A DNA stretch of 19,936 nucleotides from assembly GCA_017544125.1 (NCBI GenBank), contig JAFYET010000204.1:1-19936 (forward strand), given 5' to 3'. Made by a program: the position numbers and the translations under genes. This document shows positions 1 to 8,200 of this stretch, piece after piece (positions within the stretch are counted from its first letter, which is position 1; each line of letters opens with the position of its first letter). This DNA is from Ruminococcus sp. GTDB lineage: Bacteria; Bacillota; Clostridia; Oscillospirales; Ruminococcaceae. Below the pieces are notes generated by a model. It was not told the origin of the DNA. It saw only the letters and a list, made by a program, of their open reading frames with translations, and searched no databases.

Positions 1-1
1 C

Positions 2-949
2 AACTTCTTCAATATCAATAAGGCACTTACCAACTCGGAGAATGAGTTCGCAGCCCTTAAGGATTACTTTAACGGCAGAAGCAAGCTCTCGCAGGCATAT
101 ACCCTTTCACGTCAGGTGCTCTCGGCAGCTGATACTACGCTTTCATCGTATATGTCGATCACCTTCGATAAGCTCAATATGTTCAATGACCGTGGTCTTT
201 GCGGTCTGACAAGTGCAACTGACGTTGACGCTGCGGGCTTCGCTGAAAGACCTACGGCGCTGTTCATGAAGATACCTGATGAAAAGGATACAAGACACGG
301 CCTTGCGGCAGTATTTATCCTTTGTATGTATAAGGCACTTATCAAGGTGGCTTCTTCAAGAGAAGACCTCTCACTCCCGAGGAACGTTTACTTTATCCTC
401 GATGAGTTCGGTAATATGCCCAAGATCGAGAAGTTCGATAAGATGATCACGGTTGGCCGTTCGAGAAAGATATGGTTCAACATGGTCGTTCAGTCATACT
501 CGCAGCTCTCTAACGTATACGGCAACGAAGTTGCTGATATCGTAAAGTCTAACTGCGGTATGAAAATGTTCATCGGTTCAAACGATATAGGTACCTGTGA
601 GGAGTTTTCAAAGCTGTGCGGCAATATGACAGTAAGAACATCTTCCACCTCCTCGGCGATAGGCGGTAAGGAGGGTGACATCAACCTCTCGAGCCAGACG
701 CAGGTAAGACCCCTCATCTACCCCAGTGAGCTTCAGATGCTCAATAATAAGGAATCGACGGGCAACGCTATAATCGTTACCTTCGGTAACTACCCGCTAA
801 AAACAAAATATACACCGAGCTACCTCTGCCCCTACTATAAAATGGGCACTATGGATATGGGCGAGCTCAGATCGCATATGTTCAAGGCAGATGAGGTGTA
901 TTACGACCTTGAAGAGCGCAACGATATCGTGCTCGGCAAGGCAGAATAA
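2..949 (+). CDS. VirD4/TraG-type conjugation coupling ATPase, C-terminal part (5' end outside window)
   Basis: The frame is open from the left edge and ends with TAA at 947-949, so about 315 C-terminal residues are visible. The methionine at 116 lies inside the frame and is not the start. The diagnostic stretch is the Walker B region ILDEFGNMPKI (Asp-Glu codons at 401-406), followed by VGRSRKIWFNMVVQSYSQL. This is the TraG/VirD4 pattern in which a conserved Gln ends a strand next to the ATP site. The family forms an inner-membrane hexamer that brings substrate, usually a relaxase-DNA complex, to a type IV secretion channel. The Walker A motif and membrane anchor must lie upstream. The next gene starts 16 nt downstream, and VirB6- and VirB4-like genes follow in the same run, which supports a T4SS role. 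The family call is firm. Whether the substrate is DNA or protein cannot be told. Confidence 0.9.
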   Translation, partial: NFFNINKALTNSENEFAALKDYFNGRSKLSQAYTLSRQVLSAADTTLSSYMSITFDKLNMFNDRGLCGLTSATDVDAAGFAERPTALFMKIPDEKDTRHGLAAVFILCMYKALIKVASSREDLSLPRNVYFILDEFGNMPKIEKFDKMITVGRSRKIWFNMVVQSYSQLSNVYGNEVADIVKSNCGMKMFIGSNDIGTCEEFSKLCGNMTVRTSSTSSAIGGKEGDINLSSQTQVRPLIYPSELQMLNNKESTGNAIIVTFGNYPLKTKYTPSYLCPYYKMGTMDMGELRSHMFKADEVYYDLEERNDIVLGKAE

Positions 950-964
950 AGGAGAAAATAACTC

Positions 965-1912
965 ATGGTATTATGTAAGCTGCTTGCTTTGCCTGTTGCC
1001 CTTGCTCTGTTTTCGGCATCATACGATGTTGATATGGACTATGAGGGCGAGGTGAATATATTTACCGGCGAGCCGATCGGCAGTGAAGACGGCACCGAGG
1101 AAAAACATGACGTAAAGCTGTCAGATGACGGTGTTTATGATTATGAGCAGAATACATATACCTACTTCGTTCCCGGTGACGAGAAGATGAGCGTTACTTC
1201 AAGCGTTCCGAATAAAATGATAACGACCGACAGCGTGAGCCTTTCGGTGGAGGGCGGTGTTACCGCACTTGTCTACCGTGACGGCGAGATGCTCGAGGAG
1301 GCAGACCTTTCGGATATAGAAGACCCGGGCAACTACGCTGTTGTGGCATCGGGTGCTGAATCTGAATATCAGATACTGGCATTTACCATAATCCCCGAAA
1401 AGACGGGCATGATATCATCATATCAGCTGCCCGAGGGCTTCGAGGTCACTGAAGTAACCATTGATGATAAGGAACAGAAGATAAGCAATAAAAGCATGGT
1501 CAAAATGAAGGACGACGGCAGGTATGTCATCTACTACCGCTGCAGGACAACGGGAATGGAATACGGGCTTAATGTCGAGATAGACCATACACCCCCCTCG
1601 GTCGAGATAGAAGGTCTTAAGGACGGCAAGGCAAGAAGCGCTGTTACCGTCACGGGAATGGATGATGATGACAGCTACTGGCTCGAAAAGGACGGGGAGG
1701 AGTATGATCTCCCCAAGGACGGTGTTCTTAAAATGCCGGGCAAATATGAGCTTAGCGTGACCGATGATGCGGGCAATACTGTTGAAGAAAAGTTTGAGAT
1801 ACAGTTTTACCTCGACAGACAGGGGATCATATTCGGCGCTATCGCATTAGCCGTGATAGTCGGCGGTATAGTGTTTATGATTTATTCAAGAAAGAAACTC
1901 AGAGTAAGATAA
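965..1912 (+). CDS. Ig-like type I membrane protein in T4SS operon
   Basis: This is a 315-residue protein. The start is set by GGAG at 951-954, 10 nt before the ATG. The N-terminus is a short hydrophobic stretch (about residues 2-18) that looks like a cleavable signal or anchor. It is followed by an acidic extracellular region, one beta-rich segment at about residues 80-160, and a bacterial Ig-like segment at about residues 208-285 with a TPPSVEIEG entry strand and a YELSVTDDAGN exit. A single hydrophobic helix at about residues 287-309 is followed by RKKLRVR, which predicts an outside ectodomain and a very short cytoplasmic tail. I do not recognise a named family. It lies 15 nt after the coupling ATPase stop and 11 nt before the VirB6-like gene, so it is probably a structural or surface accessory of the same apparatus. 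That role is inferred from position only. Confidence 0.75.
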   Translation: MVLCKLLALPVALALFSASYDVDMDYEGEVNIFTGEPIGSEDGTEEKHDVKLSDDGVYDYEQNTYTYFVPGDEKMSVTSSVPNKMITTDSVSLSVEGGVTALVYRDGEMLEEADLSDIEDPGNYAVVASGAESEYQILAFTIIPEKTGMISSYQLPEGFEVTEVTIDDKEQKISNKSMVKMKDDGRYVIYYRCRTTGMEYGLNVEIDHTPPSVEIEGLKDGKARSAVTVTGMDDDDSYWLEKDGEEYDLPKDGVLKMPGKYELSVTDDAGNTVEEKFEIQFYLDRQGIIFGAIALAVIVGGIVFMIYSRKKLRVR

Positions 1913-1923
1913 GAGGATAAACG

Positions 1924-4900
1924 ATGGGAAGCATTGTAGACGGGCTGCTTGAGCAGATCAAAAACTTAATAGGTGAGCTTTTCTACATGCTTGAAAAGAT
2001 GCTGTGTCTCGTCATCATGTGGATGCAGAAGCTCTTTAACGTGTTTACCGGCATATCCGATGTAAAGTATAATAATAAGGATACGCTGCTGATAAACGTG
2101 TTTTTCAATAACAACGTTATTCAGAACATCTACTGGGGCATGGCGGCAATAGGCATAGTGCTTATCTTCGTATTTGCCATAATGGCTGTTGTCAAGAAGA
2201 CCTTTGACCTTGACGATAAGGTCAAGCAGTCATACGGGCAGATACTCAGAAGCATTCTGCGTGGCATACTGGTAATACTCAGCATGAACCTCGTTATAAC
2301 TATAAGCGTTACCTTTACCAACTACCTTATGGACGCTATCAATGAGGTGTTCGATAACGGTGAGAACCTGGTGGGTAATGAGCCGCATATAGAGTATACC
2401 GATGAGCAGTATGCGACAATGTCGAGGGTGCTCAATACCATAGGCAACTATTCGCTCAACCCATCGTATAAAAACAGGTATAATATAAATGCCTGCTATA
2501 ACGAGATAAGGGGCGACCTTAAGCTGCTGGAGGAATCGGGCGTTTTCGATTTCTATTATAATGACTATGAAAAGACGAAAAAGACCGTGAATATCCCCGG
2601 CAAGGGCGCTGTCACCGTCGAGGTCAACGATACCGATAAAAAGATAAATACCTGGCAGTCGGTGCTTCAGGAGATATATAATGCAGGCGACGTTAATCAG
2701 GAGCTTGCAGCCGATGTGTACGACGAAAAGGTAGCAAAGAGCCTTGATGACGCTATGACGATACTCAAGACAGACCGTAACTTCAAGGCGCTCGACCACT
2801 ACGATAAGACAAAGTATATAGTTAATAAGGACGTTCCTCTTGACAGAGTGCTTTTCCTTATAGGTACTATGGGTATAGGCGATACCGCAGCAGCGAGAAA
2901 CGATGCCTATAACTCACAGCCGAGTATGTTCGATAACGTAAGAGGCCCCTACTATGCAGGCGATAAGGATATATATACCTTTGAGCAGGTGAATAAAGAC
3001 TTTGACCCCTGGATAGGCAAGACCAACTACGTGGTGGTATACTTTGCAGGTATGCTGCTTATCGCAAACCTGGCTATAATCGCAGTTAACTGCATCGTCA
3101 GGATATTCAACCTCCTCTTCCTGTATCTTATAGCCCCGCCTATCGTAGCGGCTTCGCCCCTTGATGACGGCGGTAAGTTCAGGCAGTGGATAATCGCATT
3201 CGTTATACAGCTGTTCTCAGTGTTTGCAACGGTCATCTCGATGCGTGTGTTCCTTTTGTACATACCTATCGTTATCAACCCCTCACTCCAGCTGTCAAGC
3301 AATATTCTTATCGACTCGATAGGCAAGCTCGTGATGATATGGGCGGGCACTAAGGCTGTTGAGAAGTCTAACGGTCTTCTCACAGGTATCCTTGCTGACA
3401 TGGCAGGTCACCAGTCACTTATGGCGGGCGATATGTCCAACGCTGTCAAGGGCAGTGCGCTCGGTCAGGCAGCATCTGCTGCAAAGGGCAAGTTCGAGGG
3501 CGCAGTTGCATCTGCCGCTCTTGCACCTGCTAAGCTGGGTCTCGGCGCAGCCAAGGGCGTTGCCAAGACCGTCGGCAGAGCAGCAGCACTTCCTTTCAGA
3601 CCTATCACCGGTGCTGTAAAGAACGCAGGCAAGTGGATAAACCACGGTCTGAGCGCTGCGGAAAAGGCTACCGACAACGCTATCCTCAGCTCGCCTGAGG
3701 CAAGGAACGAGGCAGCCAAAAAGCAGTCAGAGCAGGCCAAGAATAACCCGAACCTCCAGTCTAAACCTCTTACTGAGCCTAAGCTCGGTGAGGCTTCGAT
3801 GAATAACCTGACTAACCCGGGCGGCGGCGGCGTAGGTGGAGAAGGCGCTCTGCCGGATATGAATAACGCCCTCGGTCATCAGGGCGGCGATATGCCCGAT
3901 ATGCCCGATAACGCAGGCGGCGGTGTTCAGCAGCAACAGCAGCCTCCTGCACAGCCCCCTGTCGGCGGCGGTCAGGACGGCAACCAGGGCGGTCAGGGCG
4001 GAATGCAGCAGCCTCTGCCTCCCGCAGGCGGCGGTGTTCAGGGTCAGGGTCAGGCTATGCCTCATATGCCCGGCGACGACGGTAACAATATTCAGGGTAT
4101 GCCGGCAAACAACAACGGCATCGGCAATAACAACGATAATAACGGTCCTCAGGGCGGACCTCCTCCGCAGGGTGGTCCTCAGGGCGGACCTCAGGGCGGT
4201 CCTCCTCCGCAGCAGAACGCTATGCCCCAGATGCCGGCAGGCAATAATAATATGCCTAACAACCCGCAGGGCAATGTTAACAACAATGCCCAGAGACCCC
4301 GCAGACAGGCTCCTCCTCCGCCTCCCGGAGGGTATAACAGGCGTGCGCAGAACCTCTTTGGTATTGATGCGCAGGGTAACCGGAACAATAACAGGCGTGT
4401 CAACAGAAACAATAATAACAACAATAACAATAACCAAAATTTTAACGGGCAGGGCGTACCTGGCGGCATAGGTGCTGTCCCTGGGCAGAATAACAATATG
4501 CCGGCAAATAATAATGGTTTAGCGCAGAACCCTCATCAGAACAATGTACCCAACGCTGTGATGAACAATAATAATAACAATGCTCCTCATATGCCTAACA
4601 ATGCTCCGATGCACAATGCGCAGCTGCCGAACAATAATCATCAGATGAACAATAACGCACCTCAGATGATGAATAATAATAACAACATTCCGCATATGCC
4701 GAACAACAATAACCCCGTTAATAATATCCCGCAGGACGCACCGCTTCCTGTAAACAATCATCAGATGAACAATAATGCTCCTCAGATGAACAACAACAAT
4801 ATCCCGCATATGCCTAATGCACCTGTAAACAATATGCAGCAGAACGCTCAGCTGCCTAACAACAACCATCAGATCAACAATCCTGTACAGCAGATGCAGC

Positions 4901-5220
4901 AGAATGCTAATAATATCCAGCGTAATGCAAACAATATGCAGCAGCAGGCAAATCAGATGCATAACATGGCTAACAATATGCAGGGCAATGCAAACAATAT
5001 GCAGTATCAGGCAAACCAGATGCAGAATATGGCAAATAATATTCAGCAGCAGGCACCTGTTCAGGGCGGCGGAGAGGATCTCTTCGCAAGAAGACAGCCC
5101 AGACAGCTAAACCGGGCGGCACAGCAGATGTTCGGTGTTAACAATAATAACAACAACCCGCCCCCGCAGCCCCCTCCTGTAAACCAGAACTTTATGGGAC
5201 GAAACAACAATAATCACTAA
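1924..5220 (+). CDS. VirB6/TrbL-like polytopic T4SS channel protein with giant low-complexity tail
   Basis: This is a 1098-residue protein; an AGAGGA ribosome site lies just before ATG 1924. The N-terminal ~475 residues look like the membrane core of Gram-positive conjugative-element VirB6/TrbL proteins: an amphipathic N-terminus, helices at about 65-90 and 108-135, an external domain at about 140-365, then a cluster of helices at about 369-475 containing FLYLIAPPIVAASPLDDGG. Such proteins form the inner-membrane channel platform. After the last helix comes an Ala/Gly/Lys-rich segment (about 500-590). From about residue 605 the chain is almost entirely Asn, Gln, Pro, Gly and Met to its end. 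Within that tail are a Gly/Gln/Pro-rich part, three ~36-40-residue repeats, eight perfect heptads and a duplicated short motif, described separately. The tail makes the protein far longer than typical family members. Its cytoplasmic location is inferred from helix counting. The family call is moderately firm. Confidence 0.75.
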   Translation: MGSIVDGLLEQIKNLIGELFYMLEKMLCLVIMWMQKLFNVFTGISDVKYNNKDTLLINVFFNNNVIQNIYWGMAAIGIVLIFVFAIMAVVKKTFDLDDKVKQSYGQILRSILRGILVILSMNLVITISVTFTNYLMDAINEVFDNGENLVGNEPHIEYTDEQYATMSRVLNTIGNYSLNPSYKNRYNINACYNEIRGDLKLLEESGVFDFYYNDYEKTKKTVNIPGKGAVTVEVNDTDKKINTWQSVLQEIYNAGDVNQELAADVYDEKVAKSLDDAMTILKTDRNFKALDHYDKTKYIVNKDVPLDRVLFLIGTMGIGDTAAARNDAYNSQPSMFDNVRGPYYAGDKDIYTFEQVNKDFDPWIGKTNYVVVYFAGMLLIANLAIIAVNCIVRIFNLLFLYLIAPPIVAASPLDDGGKFRQWIIAFVIQLFSVFATVISMRVFLLYIPIVINPSLQLSSNILIDSIGKLVMIWAGTKAVEKSNGLLTGILADMAGHQSLMAGDMSNAVKGSALGQAASAAKGKFEGAVASAALAPAKLGLGAAKGVAKTVGRAAALPFRPITGAVKNAGKWINHGLSAAEKATDNAILSSPEARNEAAKKQSEQAKNNPNLQSKPLTEPKLGEASMNNLTNPGGGGVGGEGALPDMNNALGHQGGDMPDMPDNAGGGVQQQQQPPAQPPVGGGQDGNQGGQGGMQQPLPPAGGGVQGQGQAMPHMPGDDGNNIQGMPANNNGIGNNNDNNGPQGGPPPQGGPQGGPQGGPPPQQNAMPQMPAGNNNMPNNPQGNVNNNAQRPRRQAPPPPPGGYNRRAQNLFGIDAQGNRNNNRRVNRNNNNNNNNNQNFNGQGVPGGIGAVPGQNNNMPANNNGLAQNPHQNNVPNAVMNNNNNNAPHMPNNAPMHNAQLPNNNHQMNNNAPQMMNNNNNIPHMPNNNNPVNNIPQDAPLPVNNHQMNNNAPQMNNNNIPHMPNAPVNNMQQNAQLPNNNHQINNPVQQMQQNANNIQRNANNMQQQANQMHNMANNMQGNANNMQYQANQMQNMANNIQQQAPVQGGGEDLFARRQPRQLNRAAQQMFGVNNNNNNPPPQPPPVNQNFMGRNNNNH
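4621..4895 (+). repeat. Three imperfect ~36-40-residue repeats in the VirB6-like tail
   Basis: Copies begin at residues 900, 940 and 976 (DNA 4621, 4741 and 4849). Each opens with a LPxNNHQ core. The first two continue through NNNAPQM, then IPHMPN, then PVNN. The third breaks off into the heptad region after INNPVQQ. A partial copy (APHMPNNAPM) precedes the first. The DNA copies are diverged at synonymous sites. Confidence 0.85.
4894..5061 (+). repeat. Eight consecutive heptads, Met/Ala-core coiled-coil candidate
   Basis: Residues 991-1046 of the VirB6-like protein form eight back-to-back seven-residue units. Position 1 is always Met or Ile and position 5 is always Ala. The other positions are Asn, Gln, His, Gly and similar, with one Arg; the last unit ends in Pro-Val. 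Examples are MQQNANN, MHNMANN and MQYQANQ. The 4-then-3 spacing of the nonpolar residues is that of a canonical coiled coil. Confidence 0.85.
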
Positions 5221-5251
5221 CAATAGGTAAATCAGAAAGGATAACGGCCAA

Positions 5252-8200
5252 ATGAGACTTATACCCGGAAAAACCAAAGTTAAAATTGAATTATTCCGTG
5301 GAGTAACGCTCGGCGATGTTGTGATCGGCGTGATAACACTCGCACTCGCAGGGCTCGTTGTCCTTTCGACTATACCTGCACGCTTCTATGTGGCATTAGG
5401 TGTTATAACCGTCGGCGGTATGCTTCTTGTGAGGATAGATGCCCAGCCGAACTATATGACCATACTGGGGCTTTTGAAGTATCTCGCATACCCCAAGCGC
5501 TTCTGGAGAATGTTCTCTGACAAGCACCTGCTCTCAAAGAAGAGAGAGGCTAAGAAGGGCGACCAGTGGAACGAGTTCTTCTCCGACAAATTCGAGGCGG
5601 AGGATGAGCTTACCCTGCGTGAGAGCATCGAAAAGGCGATGGCTCAGAAAAAGCAGAAGAAGGAACAGGAGGAGATACTTAACAGCAAGGACTCCACAGA
5701 TGAGGAGAAAAATGCTGTATGGCAGCAGAGAAGAGAAAAGGAAAAGGAAAAACTTAAGAAGAAAGCCGAGAACAAGGACGCTTACCACAACGAGAAAGAC
5801 GTTGAGGATATAGTGGCCTTTACCGGCATTTCTGACGGTTTTATCGAGTATGACGGAAAATACTACGGGACGATCATCGAGATCGATCCCGTTGAGTTCC
5901 GTTTTTTCAGCATTTACAGAAGAAACGCATCTATCGAGAATTGCCTCGGTAAAACACTGCGCTCGCTCAGACCCGGGTATGCGGCAAATATCATCAAGAT
6001 AGACCGCCCCATAAGGTATGAGAGCTACCTTGAAAAGGAATACGATAAGCTCGAAGCGCTCAAGAATTCCTACGAAAAGGGCTTCCTCACCGAAGATGAG
6101 CTCAAGGCAAGGGTCGAGATACAGTATGAGCGTATAAACGAGATGCGCAATATCTGCTATGAAGATAAGGTGATTCAGCCTTTCTACTACCTCGCACTTT
6201 TCAATATCGACAAGCGCCAGCTGCTTATAGATACCGACTCGGCTATAACCTCCCTTACCCAGGGCGAGCTTGTGGTGCGCCGTATCTCTGAGGATAAGGA
6301 GCTTGCAATATTCTTAAAATACACCAATACCCTCGATTTTGAGGAGTCGGAGATAAACGACCTTGACCCCGAGGATTATATCAAGTGGGCAATGCCCGAG
6401 AGCGTGACCTTCACCACAAAGAAGGCAGATATCAACGGCATATATACCCACCATATGAGAGTTGTGGGCTACCCCTCTGATGTGGGCGACGCATGGCTTG
6501 CAGGTGTTATGTCCGTTCCCGGCACTAAGGTGGTTGTAAAGATAACCCCTATGGAGAGGATAAAGTCCATAAAGGCTATCGACCGCTCATTGCAGGAGCT
6601 GAGAGGTCAGCTCATGTCTACGGGCGTTGACTCGAAGATACTCGAGCTGCAAAACCATATCGAAACACTCAGCAGCCTGCTTGTTACATTGCAGCAGGAT
6701 AATGAGTCGCTGCTTACCGTAAACATCTATATAACAATGTATGATGTGGTAAAGACCTCTGAGTGGGGCAATCCCGAGAGGGTCAAGAACTCATCGCTGC
6801 CCATTATCGCCGATATGAAAAAGACCGTAAGGCGTGTATGGCAGGAGACGGGCATGAGGCTCAATGCGCTTGATTTCTCGCAGCTTGAGGGCTTCATCGG
6901 CTCGCAGGTGTCCGGCTATGACCCGTATTTCAAGGACGGGCGTGGTATGCCTGCAAACACCGTCGCAGGTATGTACCCGTGGATCTATGCAAGAGTTTCC
7001 GACGTGGGCGGTATCCGCCTCGGTACTCAGGACGGCGTGCCTGTTATAATCGACTTCTTCCGCCGTGATTCTGAGAGAGTAAACTCAAATATGGTCATCA
7101 TCGGTAAGTCCGGTTCAGGTAAGTCTTACGGCACAAAGAGCCTGCTTACCAATATGGCTTCCGAAGATGCCAAGATATTCATTCTCGACCCCGAGAACGA
7201 GTATACCGAGCTTGCACATACCCTCCACGGTAAAATAATAAACGTGGGCAACGCTACACAGGGCAGACTTAACCCCTTCAACATCATCACTACTCTTGAA
7301 GACGATGAGAGCGAGGATACACTGGGCACAGGCTATGCTGCCCACCTCCAGTTCCTGGAGGAATTCTTCAAGCAGATACTCCCCGATGTTGATAAGGAAG
7401 CCCTTGAATACTTAAACTCTCTTGTTGAGAGGCTTTATACCAACTTCGGTATAACTATGGAGACTGACCTTTCAAAGCTCAGCCCCACAGATTACCCCAT
7501 ATTTGATGACCTATATGATATAGTTTTAGAGGACTTCCAGCGTACAAGCAACGAGTATCTGCGCTCGATGCTGCAAACGCTTATGAACTACGTTTCAAAG
7601 TTCGCAACAGGCGGGCGTAACTCCAATATCTGGAACGGCCCCTCTACTATAACCACAGACGAGAACTTCTCGGTGTTCAACTTCCAGTCGCTGCTCTCTA
7701 ACAGAAATACGACTATTGCCAACGCCCAGATGCTCCTCGTGCTGAAATATATCGACAATGAGATAATCAAGAACCGTGAGTATAACCGCAAGTACGGGCT
7801 AAACAGAAGAATAGTCGTAGTTATCGACGAGGCGCACGTGTTTATCGACACCAAGTTCCCCGTGGCACTTGACTTTATGTTCCAGCTTGCAAAGCGTATC
7901 AGAAAATATAACGGTATGCAGATAGTTATCACTCAGAATATCAAGGACTTCGTGGGCAGCGAGGAGATAGCAAGAAAATCCACCGCTATCATCAATGCCT
8001 GCCAGTATAGCTTTATCTTCGGTCTTGCACCTAACGATATGGACGATCTGTGCAAGCTCTATGAAAAAGCCGGCGGCATAAACGAGGTCGAACAGGATCA
8101 GATACTGACAGCACCCAGAGGCAACGCTTTCACGGTAATGAGCCCGACGAGCCGTTCCTCCTTCAAGATAGAGGTGCCTCAGTCAATGGTTGATATGTTC

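Larger units (their letters stand above)
3742..5217 (+). repeat. Low-complexity Asn/Gln/Pro/Gly tail-coding region
   Basis: This is the in-frame low-complexity region coding residues 607-1098 of the VirB6-like protein. Its first part (about 630-800) is rich in GGG, PPP and QGG runs; the DNA between 4146 and 4211 repeats CCTCAGGGCGGACCT-like units. Later parts are dense in AAT and AAC codons. Both synonymous Asn codons are mixed, so the amino-acid pattern is kept without long pure DNA tracts. Frames on either strand here give long but meaningless ORFs. Confidence 0.9.

Noticed and set aside
2230..2799. 189-codon open frame on the minus strand within the VirB6-like gene
   Set aside because: It lies wholly opposite a well-supported coding frame, has no ribosome site or family motif, and reads as a shadow of the plus-strand codons.
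3727..4471. Long open frames on both strands (236 codons minus, 182 codons plus) across the Asn/Gln/Pro tail
   Set aside because: The low-complexity DNA has few stop triplets in other frames. The products are repetitive Val/Ile or Arg/Ser runs, and the true frame gives coherent heptads and motifs.
4519..4962. 147-codon minus-strand frame rich in Ile, Val, His and Leu
   Set aside because: This is an artefact of reading AAT/AAC/CAT/ATG-rich DNA backwards. There is no start signal and it contradicts the heptad-bearing plus frame.
4621..5061. Regular repeats considered as a CRISPR array or as an iteron-type origin
   Set aside because: Repeats are in frame, diverged at synonymous sites, contain no unique spacers of constant length, and clearly encode a protein pattern.
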